Source: Synchiropus splendidus (Eukaryota; Chordata; Actinopteri; Syngnathiformes; Callionymidae). From it: DNA of 64,000 nucleotides. Of the stretch, positions 35,721 through 50,100 are shown one piece after another; the first letter of the stretch is position 1; every line of letters starts with the position of its first letter. A program made the position numbers and the translations under genes. The notes under the pieces were generated by a model, which was not told the origin of the DNA, did not search any database, and saw only the letters and a program-made list of their open reading frames with translations. The stretch covers positions 18,675,001 to 18,739,000 of the forward strand of contig NC_071351.1 in NCBI RefSeq assembly GCF_027744825.2, given 5' to 3'.

Positions 35721-37600
35721 GTGGGAGGTTAAAATTTCATGTTCTGAAGCTTCCCTGAAAAGTTATGGCACAATGCGTAAAAACGCTTTTCAGCCTGAGA
35801 TAAGGTGGGTTTCGGAACGCCAAACATAAAAGTGTTGATAACTTTGGAAAAACACTTCAGACAGTTTAGATTTGATGTGCAACTACTAGAAAGACCCTTT
35901 CTGCTATAGTGGGAGGTTAAAATTTCATGTTCTGAAGCTTTCCTGAAAAGTTATGGCACAATGCACAAAAACGCTTTTCAGCCTGAGATAAGGTGGGTTT
36001 CGGAACGCCAAACATAAAAGTGTTGATAACTTTTGAAAAACACTTCAGACAGCTTAGATTTGATGTGCAACTACTAGAAAGACCCTTTCTGCTATAGTGG
36101 GAGGTTAAAATTTCATGTTCTGAAGCTTCCCTGAAAAGTTATGGCACAATGCACAAAAACGCTTTTCAGCCTGAGATAAGGTGGGTTTCGGAACGCCAAA
36201 CATAAAAGTGTTGATAACTTTCGAAAAACACTTCAGACAGTTTAGATTTGATGTGCAACTACTAGAAAGACCCTTTCTGCTATAGTGGGAGGTTAAAATT
36301 TCATGTTCTGAAGCTTCCCTGAAAAGTTATGGCACAATGCACAAAAACGCTTTTCAGCCTGAGATAAGGTGGGTTTCGGAACGCCAAACATAAAAGTGTT
36401 GATAACTTTCGAAAAACACTTCAGAGAGCTTAGATTTGATGTGCACCTACTAGAAAGACCCTTTCTGCTATAGTGGGAGGTTAAAATTTCATGTTCTGAA
36501 GCTTCCCTGAAAAGTTATGGCACAATGCGTAAAAACGCTTTTCAGCCTGAGATAAGGTGGGTTTCGGAACGCCAAACATAAAAGTGTTGATAACTTTGGA
36601 AAAACACTTCAGACAGTTTAGATTTGATGTGCAACTACTAGAAAGACCCTTTCTGCTATAGTGGGAGGTTAAAATTTCATGTTCTGAAGCTTTCCTGAAA
36701 AGTTATGGCACAATGCACAAAAACGCTTTTCAGCCTGAGATAAGGTGGGTTTCGGAACGCCAAACATAAAAGTGTTGATAACTTTTGAAAAACACTTCAG
36801 ACAGCTTAGATTTGATGTGCAACTACTAGAAAGACCCTTTCTGCTATAGTGGGAGGTTAAAATTTCATGTTCTGAAGCTTCCCTGAAAAGTTATGGCACA
36901 ATGCACAAAAACGCTTTTCAGCCTGAGATAAGGTGGGTTTCGGAACGCCAAACATAAAAGTGTTGATAACTTTGGAAAAACACTTCAGACAGTTTAGATT
37001 TGATGTGCAACTACTAGAAAGACCCTTTCTGCTATAGTGGGAGGTTAAAATTTCATGTTCTGAAGCTTCCCTGAAAAGTTATGGCACAATGCACAAAAAC
37101 GCTTTTCAGCCTGAGATAAGGAGGGTTTCGGAACGCCAAACATAAAAGTGTTGATAACTTTGGAAAAACACTTCAGACAGTTTAGATTTGATGTGCAACT
37201 ACTAGAAAGACCCTTTCTGCTATAGTGGGAGGTTAAAATTTCATGTTCTGAAGCTTCCCTGAAAAGTTATGGCACAATGCACAAAAACGCTTTTCAGCCT
37301 GAGATAAGGTGGGTTTCGGAACGCCAAACATAAAAGTGTTAATAACTTTGGAAAAACACTTCAGACAGTTTAGATTTGATGTGCAACTACTAGAAAGACC
37401 CTTTCTGCTATAGTGGGAGGTTAAAATTTCATGTTCTGAAGCTTCCCTGAAAAGTTATGGCACAATGCACAAAAACGCTTTTCAGCCTGAGATAAGGTGG
37501 GTTTCGGAACGCCAAACATAAAAGTGTTGATAACTTTTGAAAAACACTTCAGACAGCTTAGATTTGATGTGCAACTACTAGAAAGACCCTTTCTGCTATA
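35721..37600. repeat. 10-monomer block Q, copy 2
   Basis: Copy of 33653-35532 at an offset of 11 units. The third unit (36097) has 126C with 145T and 162A, a mixed class, where copy 1 has an ordinary D carrying the private 34117 change. The following unit is class A (37601). Confidence 0.87.
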
Positions 37601-40600
37601 GTGGGAGGTTAAAATTTCATGTTCTGAAGCTTCCCTGAAAAGTTATGGCACAATGCACAAAAACGCTTTTCAGCCTGAGATAAGGTGGGTTTCGGAACGC
37701 CAAACATAAAAGTGTTGATAACTTTCGAAAAACACTTCAGACAGCTTAGATTTGATGTGCACCTACTAGAAAGACCCTTTCTGCTATAGTGGGAGGTTAA
37801 AATTTCATGTTCTGAAGCTTCCCTGAAAAGTTATGGCACAATGCGTAAAAACGCTTTTCAGCCTGAGATAAGGTGGGTTTCGGAACGCCAAACATAAAAG
37901 TGTTGATAACTTTGGAAAAACACTTCAGACAGTTTAGATTTGATGTGCAACTACTAGAAAGACCCTTTCTGCTATAGTGGGAGGTTAAAATTTCATGTTC
38001 TGAAGCTTCCCTGAAAAGTTATGGCACAATGCACAAAAACGCTTTTCAGCCTGAGATAAGGTGGGTTTCGGAACGCCAAACATAAAAGTGTTGATAACTT
38101 TGGAAAAACACTTCAGACAGTTTAGATTTGATGTGCAACTACTAGAAAGACCCTTTCTGCTATAGTGGGAGGTTAAAATTTCATGTTCTGAAGCTTCCCT
38201 GAAAAGTTATGGCACAATGCACAAAAACGCTTTTCAGCCTGAGATAAGGTGGGTTTCGGAACGCCAAACATAAAAGTGTTGATAACTTTCGAAAAACACT
38301 TCAGACAGCTTAGATTTGATGTGCACCTACTAGAAAGACCCTTTCTGCTATAGTGGGAGGTTAAAATTTCATGTTCTGAAGCTTCCCTGAAAAGTTATGG
38401 CACAATGCGTAAAAACGCTTTTCAGCCTGAGATAAGGTGGGTTTCGGAACGCCAAACATAAAAGTGTTGATAACTTTGGAAAAACACTTCAGACAGTTTA
38501 GATTTGATGTGCAACTACTAGAAAGACCCTTTCTGCTATAGTGGGAGGTTAAAATTTCATGTTCTGAAGCTTCCCTGAAAAGTTATGGCACAATGCACAA
38601 AAACGCTTTTCAGCCTGAGATAAGGTGGGTTTCGGAACGCCAAACATAAAAGTGTTAATAACTTTGGAAAAACACTTCAGACAGTTTAGATTTGATGTGC
38701 AACTACTAGAAAGACCCTTTCTGCTATAGTGGGAGGTTAAAATTTCATGTTCTGAAGCTTCCCTGAAAAGTTATGGCACAATGCACAAAAACGCTTTTCA
38801 GCCTGAGATAAGGTGGGTTTCGGAACGCCAAACATAAAAGTGTTGATAACTTTCGAAAAACACTTCAGAGAGCTTAGATTTGATGTGCACCTACTAGAAA
38901 GACCCTTTCTGCTATAGTGGGAGGTTAAAATTTCATGTTCTGAAGCTTCCCTGAAAAGTTATGGCACAATGCGTAAAAACGCTTATCAGCCTGAGATAAG
39001 GTGGGTTTCGGAACGCCAAACATAAAAGTGTTGATAACTTTGGAAAAACACTTCAGACAGTTTAGATTTGATGTGCAACTACTAGAAAGACCCTTTCTGC
39101 TATAGTGGGAGGTTAAAATTTCATGTTCTGAAGCTTTCCTGAAAAGTTATGGCACAATGCACAAAAACGCTTTTCAGCCTGAGATAAGGTGGGTTTCGGA
39201 ACGCCAAACATAAAAGTGTTGATAACTTTCGAAAAACACTTCAGAGAGCTTAGATTTGATGTGCACCTACTAGAAAGACCCTTTCTGCTATAGTGGGAGG
39301 TTAAAATTTCATGTTCTGAAGCTTCCCTGAAAAGTTATGGCACAATGCACAAAAACGCTTTTCAGCCTGAGATAAGGTGGGTTTCGGAACGCCAAACATA
39401 AAAGTGTTGATAACTTTCGAAAAACACTTCAGAGAGCTTAGATTTGATGTGCACCTACTAGAAAGACCCTTTCTGCTATAGTGGGAGGTTAAAATTTCAT
39501 GTTCTGAAGCTTTCCTGAAAAGTTATGGCACAATGCACAAAAACGCTTTTCAGCCTGAGATAAGGTGGGTTTCGGAACGCCAAACATAAAAGTGTTGATA
39601 ACTTTCGAAAAACACTTCAGAGAGCTTAGATTTGATGTGCACCTACTAGAAAGACCCTTTCTGCTATAGTGGGAGGTTAAAATTTCATGTTCTGAAGCTT
39701 CCCTGAAAAGTTATGGCACAATGCGTAAAAACGCTTTTCAGCCTGAGATAAGGTGGGTTTCGGAACGCCAAACATAAAAGTGTTGATAACTTTGGAAAAA
39801 CACTTCAGACAGTTTAGATTTGATGTGCAACTACTAGAAAGACCCTTTCTGCTATAGTGGGAGGTTAAAATTTCATGTTCTGAAGCTTCCCTGAAAAGTT
39901 ATGGCACAATGCACAAAAACGCTTTTCAGCCTGAGATAAGGTGGGTTTCGGAACGCCAAACATAAAAGTGTTAATAACTTTGGAAAAACACTTCAGACAG
40001 TTTAGATTTGATGTGCAACTACTAGAAAGACCCTTTCTGCTATAGTGGGAGGTTAAAATTTCATGTTCTGAAGCTTCCCTGAAAAGTTATGGCACAATGC
40101 ACAAAAACGCTTTTCAGCCTGAGATAAGGTGGGTTTCGGAACGCCAAACATAAAAGTGTTGATAACTTTCGAAAAACACTTCAGAGAGCTTAGATTTGAT
40201 GTGCACCTACTAGAAAGACCCTTTCTGCTATAGTGGGAGGTTAAAATTTCATGTTCTGAAGCTTCCCTGAAAAGTTATGGCACAATGCGTAAAAACGCTT
40301 TTCAGCCTGAGATAAGGTGGGTTTCGGAACGCCAAACATAAAAGTGTTGATAACTTTGGAAAAACACTTCAGACAGTTTAGATTTGATGTGCAACTACTA
40401 GAAAGACCCTTTCTGCTATAGTGGGAGGTTAAAATTTCATGTTCTGAAGCTTTCCTGAAAAGTTATGGCACAATGCACAAAAACGCTTTTCAGCCTGAGA
40501 TAAGGTGGGTTTCGGAACGCCAAACATAAAAGTGTTGATAACTTTCGAAAAACACTTCAGACAGCTTAGATTTGATGTGCAACTACTAGAAAGACCCTTT

Positions 40601-41548
40601 CTGCTATAGTGGGAGGTTAAAATTTCATGTTCTGAAGCTTCCCTGAAAAGTTATGGCACAATGCACAAAAACGCTTTTCAGCCTGAGATAAGGTGGGTTT
40701 CGGAACGCCAAACATAAAAGTGTTAATAACTTTGGAAAAACACTTCAGACAGTTTAGATTTGATGTGCAACTACTAGAAAGACCCTTTCTGCTATAGTGG
40801 AAGGTTAAAATTTCATGTTCTGAAGCTTCCCTGAAAAGTTATGGCACAATGCGTAAAAACGCTTTTCAGCCTGAGATAAGGTGGGTTTCGGAACGCCAAA
40901 CATAAAAGTGTTGATAACTTTTGAAAAACACTTCAGACAGCTTAGATTTGATGTGCAACTACTAGAAAGACCCTTTCTGCTATAGTGGGAGGTTAAAATT
41001 TCATGTTCTGAAGCTTCCCTGAAAAGTTATGGCACAATGCACAAAAACGCTTTTCAGCCTGAGATAAGGTGGGTTTCGGAACGCCAAACATAAAAGTGTT
41101 GATAACTTTGGAAAAACACTTCAGACAGTTTAGATTTGATGTGCAACTACTAGAAAGACCCTTTCTGCTATAGTGGGAGGTTAAAGTTTCATGTTCTGAA
41201 GCTTCCCTGAAAAGTTATGGCACAATGCACAAAAACGCTTTTCAGCCTGAGATAAGGTGGGTTTCGGAACGCCAAACATAAAAGTGTTGATAACTTTGGA
41301 AAAACACTTCAGACAGTTTAGATTTGATGTGCAACTACTAGAAAGACCCTTTCTGCTATAGTGGGAGGTTAAAATTTCATGTTCTGAAGCTTCCCTGAAA
41401 AGTTATGGCACAATGCACAAAAACGCTTTTCAGCCTGAGATAAGGTGGGTTTCGGAACGCCAAACATAAAAGTGTTGATAACTTTCGAAAAACACTTCAG
41501 AGAGCTTAGATTTGATGTGCACCTACTAGAAAGACCCTTTCTGCTATA
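37601..41548. repeat. Mixed segment without a long block copy
   Basis: Twenty-one monomers: A, B, D, A, B, F, E, B, e, E, e, B, F, E, B, C(126C), F, GT/126T hybrid, D, D, E. I see no long copy of this order elsewhere in the window; short phrases such as A-B-F-E and B-F-E-B recur. Private changes include 38985 (gcttatcag), a G-to-A at unit position 4 of the hybrid at 40797, and 41186. Confidence 0.65.
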
Positions 41549-44500
41549 GTGGGAGGTTTAAATTTCATGTTCTGAAGCTTCCCTGAAAAGTTATGGCACA
41601 ATGCGTAAAAACGCTTTTCAGCCTGAGATAAGGTGGGTTTCGGAACGCCAAACATAAAAGTGTTGATAACTTTGGAAAAACACTTCAGACAGTTTAGATT
41701 TGATGTGCAACTACTAGAAAGACCCTTTCTGCTATAGTGGGAGGTTAAAATTTCATGTTCTGAAGCTTTCCTGAAAAGTTATGGCACAATGCACAAAAAC
41801 GCTTTTCAGCCTGAGATAAGGTGGGTTTCGGAACGCCAAACATAAAAGTGTTGATAACTTTGGAAAAACACTTCAGACAGTTTAGATTTGATGTGCAACT
41901 ACTAGAAAGACCCTTTCTGCTATAGTGGGAGGTTAAAATTTCATGTTCTGAAGCTTTCCTGAAAAGTTATGGCACAATGCACAAAAACGCTTTTCAGCCT
42001 GAGATAAGGTGGATTTCGGAACGCCAAACATAAAAGTGTTGATAACTTTTGAAAAACACTTCAGACAGCTTAGATTTGATGTGCAACTACTAGAAAGACC
42101 CTTTCTGCTATAGTGGGAGGTTAAAATTTCATGTTCTGAAGCTTCCCTGAAAAGTTATGGCACAATGCACAAAAACGCTTTTCAGCCTGAGATAAGGTGG
42201 GTTTCGGAACGCCAAACATAAAAGTGTTGATAACTTTGGAAAAACACTTCAGACAGTTTAGATTTGATGTGCAACTACTAGAAAGACCCTTTCTGCTATA
42301 GTGGGAGGTTAAAATTTCATGTTCTGAAGCTTCCCTGAAAAGTTATGGCACAATGCACAAAAACGCTTTTCAGCCTGAGATAAGGTGGGTTTCGGAACGC
42401 CAAACATAAAAGTGTTGATAACTTTGGAAAAACACTTCAGACAGTTTAGATTTGATGTGCAACTACTAGAAAGACCCTTTCTGCTATAGTGGGAGGTTAA
42501 AATTTCATGTTCTGAAGCTTCCCTGAAAAGTTATGGCACAATGCACAAAAACGCTTTTCAGCCTGAGATAAGGTGGGTTTCGGAACGCCAAACATAAAAG
42601 TGTTGATAACTTTGGAAAAACACTTCAGACAGTTTAGATTTGATGTGCAACTACTAGAAAGACCCTTTCTGCTATAGTGGGAGGTTAAAATTTCATGTTC
42701 TGAAGCTTCCCTGAAAAGTTATGGCACAATGCACAAAAACGCTTTTCAGCCTGAGATAAGGTGGGTTTCGGAACGCCAAACATAAAAGTGTTGATAACTT
42801 TGGAAAAACACTTCAGACAGTTTAGATTTGATGTGCAACTACTAGAAAGACCCTTTCTGCTATAGTGGGAGGTTAAAATTTCATGTTCTGAAGCTTCCCT
42901 GAAAAGTTATGGCACAATGCACAAAAACGCTTTTCAGCCTGAGATAAGGTGGGTTTCGGAACGCCAAACATAAAAGTGTTGATAACTTTCGAAAAACACT
43001 TCAGAGAGCTTAGATTTGATGTGCACCTACTAGAAAGACCCTTTCCGCTATAGTGGGAGGTTAAAATTTCATGTTCTGAAGCTTCCCTGAAAAGTTATGG
43101 CACAATGCACAAAAACGCTTTTCAGCCTGAGATAAGGTGGGTTTCGGAACGCCAAACATAAAAGTGTTGATAACTTTCGAAAAACACTTCAGAGAGCTTA
43201 GATTTGATGTGCAACTACTAGAAAGACCCTTTCTGCTATAGTGGGAGGTTAAAATTTCATGTTCTGAAGCTTTCCTGAAAAGTTATGGCACAATGCACAA
43301 AAACGCTTTTCAGCCTGAGATAAGGTGGGTTTCGGAACGCCAAACATAAAAGTGTTGATAACTTTCGAAAAACACTTCAGAGAGCTTAGATTTGATGTGC
43401 ACCTACTAGAAAGACCCTTTCTGCTATAGTGGGAGGTTAAAATTTCATGTTCTGAAGCCTCCCTGAAAAGTTATGGCACAATGCACAAAAACGCTTTTCA
43501 GCCTGAGATAAGGTGGGTTTCGGAACGCCAAACATAAAAGTGTTGATAACTTTCGAAAAACACTTCAGACAGCTTAGATTTGATGTGCACCTACTAGAAA
43601 GACCCTTTCTGCTATAGTGGGAGGTTAAAATTTCATGTTCTGAAGCTTCCCTGAAAAGTTATGGCACAATGCGTAAAAACGCTTTTCAGCCTGAGATAAG
43701 GTGGGTTTCGGAACGCCAAACATAAAAGTGTTGATAACTTTGGAAAAACACTTCAGACAGTTTAGATTTGATGTGCAACTACTAGAAAGACCCTTTCTGC
43801 TATAGTGGGAGGTTAAAATTTCATGTTCTGAAGCTTCCCTGAAAAGTTATGGCACAATGCACAAAAACGCTTTTCAGCCTGAGATAAGGTGGGTTTCGGA
43901 ACGCCAAACATAAAAGTGTTAATAACTTTGGAAAAACACTTCAGACAGTTTAGATTTGATGTGCAACTACTAGAAAGACCCTTTCTGCTATAGTGGGAGG
44001 TTAAAATTTCATGTTCTGAAGCTTCCCTGAAAAGTTATGGCACAATGCACAAAAACGCTTTTCAGCCTGAGATAAGGTGGGTTTCGGAACGCCAAACATA
44101 AAAGTGTTGATAACTTTCGAAAAACACTTCAGAGAGCTTAGATTTGATGTGCACCTACTAGAAAGACCCTTTCTGCTATAGTGGGAGGTTAAAATTTCAT
44201 GTTCTGAAGCTTCCCTGAAAAGTTATGGCACAATGCGTAAAAACGCTTTTCAGCCTGAGATAAGGTGGGTTTCGGAACGCCAAACATAAAAGTGTTGATA
44301 ACTTTGGAAAAACACTTCAGACAGTTTAGATTTGATGTGCAACTACTAGAAAGACCCTTTCTGCTATAGTGGGAGGTTAAAATTTCATGTTCTGAAGCTT
44401 TCCTGAAACGTTATGGCACAATGCACAAAAACGCTTTTCAGCCTGAGATAAGGTGGGTTTCGGAACGCCAAACATAAAAGTGTTGATAACTTTCGAAAAA

Positions 44501-45120
44501 CACTTCAGACAGCTTAGATTTGATGTGCAACTACTAGAAAGACCCTTTCTGCTATAGTGGGAGGTTAAAATTTCATGTTCTGAAGCTTCCCTGAAAAGTT
44601 ATGGCACAATGCACAAAAACGCTTTTCAGCCTGAGATAAGGTGGGTTTCGGAACGCCAAACATAAAAGTGTTGATAACTTTGGAAAAACACTTCAGACAG
44701 TTTAGATTTGATGTGCAACTACTAGAAAGACCCTTTCTGCTATAGTGGGAGGTTAAAATTTCATGTTCTGAAGCTTCCCTGAAAAGTTATGGCACAATGC
44801 ACAAAAACGCTTTTCAGCCTGAGATAAGGTGGGTTTCGGAACGCCAAACATAAAAGTGTTGATAACTTTCGAAAAACACTTCAGAGAGCTTAGATTTGAT
44901 GTGCACCTACTAGAAAGACCCTTTCTGCTATAGTGGGAGGTTAAAATTTCATGTTCTGAAGCTTCCCTGAAAAGTTATGGCACAATGCGTAAAAACGCTT
45001 TTCAGCCTGAGATAAGGTGGGTTTCGGAACGCCAAACATAAAAGTGTTGATAACTTTGGAAAAACACTTCAGACAGTTTAGATTTGATGTGCAACTACTA
45101 GAAAGACCCTTTCTGCTATA
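41549..45120. repeat. 19-monomer block R, copy 1
   Basis: Class order: B, d, C(89A), D, D, D, D, E, E, e, A, B, F, E, B, C(126C,40C-type aaacg), D, E, B. It matches 47189-50760 at exactly 5640 bp (30 x 188). Shared rare markers are ggattt (42013 and 47653) and tgaaacg (in the units at 44369 and 50009). Private changes in this copy are 41559, 43046, 43214 (162A) and 43459. The first 14 units form a cassette that recurs elsewhere in the right third. Confidence 0.92.
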
Positions 45121-47188
45121 GTGGGAGGTTAAAATTTCATGTTCTGAAGCTTTCCTGAAAAGTTATGGCACAATGCACAAAAACGCTTTTCAGCCTGAGA
45201 TAAGGTGGGTTTCGGAACGCCAAACATAAAAGTGTTGATAACTTTCGAAAAACACTTCAGAGAGCTTAGATTTGATGTGCACCTACTAGAAAGACCCTTT
45301 CTGCTATAGTGGGAGGTTAAAATTTCATGTTCTGAAGCTTCCCTGAAAAGTTATGGCACAATGCGTAAAAACGCTTTTCAGCCTGAGATAAGGTGGGTTT
45401 CGGAACGCCAAACATAAAAGTGTTGATAACTTTGGAAAAATACTTCAGACAGTTTAGATTTGATGTGCAACTACTAGAAAGACCCTTTCTGCTATAGTGG
45501 GAGGTTAAAATTTCATGTTCTGAAGCTTTCCTGAAAAGTTATGGCACAATGCACAAAAACGCTTTTCAGCCTGAGATAAGGTGGGTTTCGGAACGCCAAA
45601 CATAAAAGTGTTGATAACTTTCGAAAAACACTTCAGAGAGCTTAGATTTGATGTGCACCTACTAGAAAGACCCTTTCTGCTATAGTGGGAGGTTAAAATT
45701 TCATGTTCTGAAGCTTCCCTGAAAAGTTATGGCACAATGCGTAAAAACGCTTTTCAGCCTGAGATAAGGTGGGTTTCGGAACGCCAAACATAAAAGTGTT
45801 GATAACTTTGGAAAAACACTTCAGACAGTTTAGATTTGATGTGCAACTACTAGAAAGACCCTTTCTGCTATAGTGGGAGGTTAAAATTTCATGTTCTGAA
45901 GCTTTCCTGAAAAGTTATGGCACAATGCACAAAAACGCTTTTCAGCCTGAGATAAGGTGGGTTTCGGAACGCCAAACATAAAAGTGTTGATAACTTTTGA
46001 AAAACACTTCAGACAGCTTAGATTTGATGTGCAACTACTAGAAAGACCCTTTCTGCTATAGTGGGAGGTTAAAATTTCATGTTCTGAAGCTTCCCTGAAA
46101 AGTTATGGCACAATGCACAAAAACGCTTTTCAGCCTGAGATAAGGTGGGTTTCGGAACGCCAAACATAAAAGTGTTGATAACTTTGGAAAAACACTTCAG
46201 ACAGTTTAGATTTGATGTGCAACTACTAGAAAGACCCTTTCTGCTATAGTGGGAGGTTAAAATTTCATGTTCTGAAGCTTCCCTGAAAAGTTATGGCACA
46301 ATGCACAAAAACGCTTTTCAGCCTGAGATAAGGTGGGTTTCGGAACGCCAAACATAAAAGTGTTGATAACTTTGGAAAAACACTTCAGACAGTTTAGATT
46401 TGATGTGCAACTACTAGAAAGACCCTTTCTGCTATAGTGGGAGGTTAAAATTTCATGTTCTGAAGCTTCCCTGAAAAGTTATGGCACAATGCACAAAAAC
46501 GCTTTTCAGCCTGAGATAAGGTGGGTTTCGGAACGCCAAACATAAAAGTGTTGATAACTTTCGAAAAACACTTCAGAGAGCTTAGATTTGATGTGCACCT
46601 ACTAGAAAGACCCTTTCTGCTATAGTGGGAGGTTAAAATTTCATGTTCTGAAGCTTCCCTGAAAAGTTATGGCACAATGCACAAAAACGCTTTTCAGCCT
46701 GAGATAAGGTGGGTTTCGGAACGCCAAACATAAAAGTGTTGATAACTTTGGAAAAACACTTCAGACAGTTTAGATTTGATGTGCAACTACTAGAAAGACC
46801 CTTTCTGCTATAGTGGGAGGTTAAAATTTCATGTTCTGAAGCTTCCCTGAAAAGTTATGGCACAATGCACAAAAACGCTTTTCAGCCTGAGATAAGGTGG
46901 GTTTCGGAACGCCAAACATAAAAGTGTTGATAACTTTGGAAAAACACTTCAGACAGTTTAGATTTGATGTGCAACTACTAGAAAGACCCTTTCTGCTATA
47001 GTGGGAGGTTAAAATTTCATGTTCTGAAGCTTCCCTGAAAAGTTATGGCACAATGCACAAAAACGCTTTTCAGCCTGAGATAAGGTGGGTTTCGGAACGC
47101 CAAACATAAAAGTGTTGATAACTTTCGAAAAACACTTCAGAGAGCTTAGATTTGATGTGCACCTACTAGAAAGACCCTTTCTGCTATA
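45121..47188. repeat. Inter-block segment of first 30-mer period
   Basis: Eleven monomers: e, B(134T), e, B, C, D, D, E, D, D, E. They complete the first 30-unit period. The rare T in aaaaatactt at 45441 reappears in B units at 54708 and 60347, so the segment shares ancestry with the right-end blocks although the neighbouring units differ. Confidence 0.7.
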
Positions 47189-50100
47189 GTGGGAGGTTAA
47201 AATTTCATGTTCTGAAGCTTCCCTGAAAAGTTATGGCACAATGCGTAAAAACGCTTTTCAGCCTGAGATAAGGTGGGTTTCGGAACGCCAAACATAAAAG
47301 TGTTGATAACTTTGGAAAAACACTTCAGACAGTTTAGATTTGATGTGCAACTACTAGAAAGACCCTTTCTGCTATAGTGGGAGGTTAAAATTTCATGTTC
47401 TGAAGCTTTCCTGAAAAGTTATGGCACAATGCACAAAAACGCTTTTCAGCCTGAGATAAGGTGGGTTTCGGAACGCCAAACATAAAAGTGTTGATAACTT
47501 TGGAAAAACACTTCAGACAGTTTAGATTTGATGTGCAACTACTAGAAAGACCCTTTCTGCTATAGTGGGAGGTTAAAATTTCATGTTCTGAAGCTTTCCT
47601 GAAAAGTTATGGCACAATGCACAAAAACGCTTTTCAGCCTGAGATAAGGTGGATTTCGGAACGCCAAACATAAAAGTGTTGATAACTTTTGAAAAACACT
47701 TCAGACAGCTTAGATTTGATGTGCAACTACTAGAAAGACCCTTTCTGCTATAGTGGGAGGTTAAAATTTCATGTTCTGAAGCTTCCCTGAAAAGTTATGG
47801 CACAATGCACAAAAACGCTTTTCAGCCTGAGATAAGGTGGGTTTCGGAACGCCAAACATAAAAGTGTTGATAACTTTGGAAAAACACTTCAGACAGTTTA
47901 GATTTGATGTGCAACTACTAGAAAGACCCTTTCTGCTATAGTGGGAGGTTAAAATTTCATGTTCTGAAGCTTCCCTGAAAAGTTATGGCACAATGCACAA
48001 AAACGCTTTTCAGCCTGAGATAAGGTGGGTTTCGGAACGCCAAACATAAAAGTGTTGATAACTTTGGAAAAACACTTCAGACAGTTTAGATTTGATGTGC
48101 AACTACTAGAAAGACCCTTTCTGCTATAGTGGGAGGTTAAAATTTCATGTTCTGAAGCTTCCCTGAAAAGTTATGGCACAATGCACAAAAACGCTTTTCA
48201 GCCTGAGATAAGGTGGGTTTCGGAACGCCAAACATAAAAGTGTTGATAACTTTGGAAAAACACTTCAGACAGTTTAGATTTGATGTGCAACTACTAGAAA
48301 GACCCTTTCTGCTATAGTGGGAGGTTAAAATTTCATGTTCTGAAGCTTCCCTGAAAAGTTATGGCACAATGCACAAAAACGCTTTTCAGCCTGAGATAAG
48401 GTGGGTTTCGGAACGCCAAACATAAAAGTGTTGATAACTTTGGAAAAACACTTCAGACAGTTTAGATTTGATGTGCAACTACTAGAAAGACCCTTTCTGC
48501 TATAGTGGGAGGTTAAAATTTCATGTTCTGAAGCTTCCCTGAAAAGTTATGGCACAATGCACAAAAACGCTTTTCAGCCTGAGATAAGGTGGGTTTCGGA
48601 ACGCCAAACATAAAAGTGTTGATAACTTTCGAAAAACACTTCAGAGAGCTTAGATTTGATGTGCACCTACTAGAAAGACCCTTTCTGCTATAGTGGGAGG
48701 TTAAAATTTCATGTTCTGAAGCTTCCCTGAAAAGTTATGGCACAATGCACAAAAACGCTTTTCAGCCTGAGATAAGGTGGGTTTCGGAACGCCAAACATA
48801 AAAGTGTTGATAACTTTCGAAAAACACTTCAGAGAGCTTAGATTTGATGTGCACCTACTAGAAAGACCCTTTCTGCTATAGTGGGAGGTTAAAATTTCAT
48901 GTTCTGAAGCTTTCCTGAAAAGTTATGGCACAATGCACAAAAACGCTTTTCAGCCTGAGATAAGGTGGGTTTCGGAACGCCAAACATAAAAGTGTTGATA
49001 ACTTTCGAAAAACACTTCAGAGAGCTTAGATTTGATGTGCACCTACTAGAAAGACCCTTTCTGCTATAGTGGGAGGTTAAAATTTCATGTTCTGAAGCTT
49101 CCCTGAAAAGTTATGGCACAATGCACAAAAACGCTTTTCAGCCTGAGATAAGGTGGGTTTCGGAACGCCAAACATAAAAGTGTTGATAACTTTCGAAAAA
49201 CACTTCAGACAGCTTAGATTTGATGTGCACCTACTAGAAAGACCCTTTCTGCTATAGTGGGAGGTTAAAATTTCATGTTCTGAAGCTTCCCTGAAAAGTT
49301 ATGGCACAATGCGTAAAAACGCTTTTCAGCCTGAGATAAGGTGGGTTTCGGAACGCCAAACATAAAAGTGTTGATAACTTTGGAAAAACACTTCAGACAG
49401 TTTAGATTTGATGTGCAACTACTAGAAAGACCCTTTCTGCTATAGTGGGAGGTTAAAATTTCATGTTCTGAAGCTTCCCTGAAAAGTTATGGCACAATGC
49501 ACAAAAACGCTTTTCAGCCTGAGATAAGGTGGGTTTCGGAACGCCAAACATAAAAGTGTTAATAACTTTGGAAAAACACTTCAGACAGTTTAGATTTGAT
49601 GTGCAACTACTAGAAAGACCCTTTCTGCTATAGTGGGAGGTTAAAATTTCATGTTCTGAAGCTTCCCTGAAAAGTTATGGCACAATGCACAAAAACGCTT
49701 TTCAGCCTGAGATAAGGTGGGTTTCGGAACGCCAAACATAAAAGTGTTGATAACTTTCGAAAAACACTTCAGAGAGCTTAGATTTGATGTGCACCTACTA
49801 GAAAGACCCTTTCTGCTATAGTGGGAGGTTAAAATTTCATGTTCTGAAGCTTCCCTGAAAAGTTATGGCACAATGAGTAAAAACGCTTTTCAGCCTGAGA
49901 TAAGGTGGGTTTCGGAACGCCAAACATAAAAGTGTTGATAACTTTGGAAAAACACTTCAGACAGTTTAGATTTGATGTGCAACTACTAGAAAGACCCTTT
50001 CTGCTATAGTGGGAGGTTAAAATTTCATGTTCTGAAGCTTTCCTGAAACGTTATGGCACAATGCACAAAAACGCTTTTCAGCCTGAGATAAGGTGGGTTT

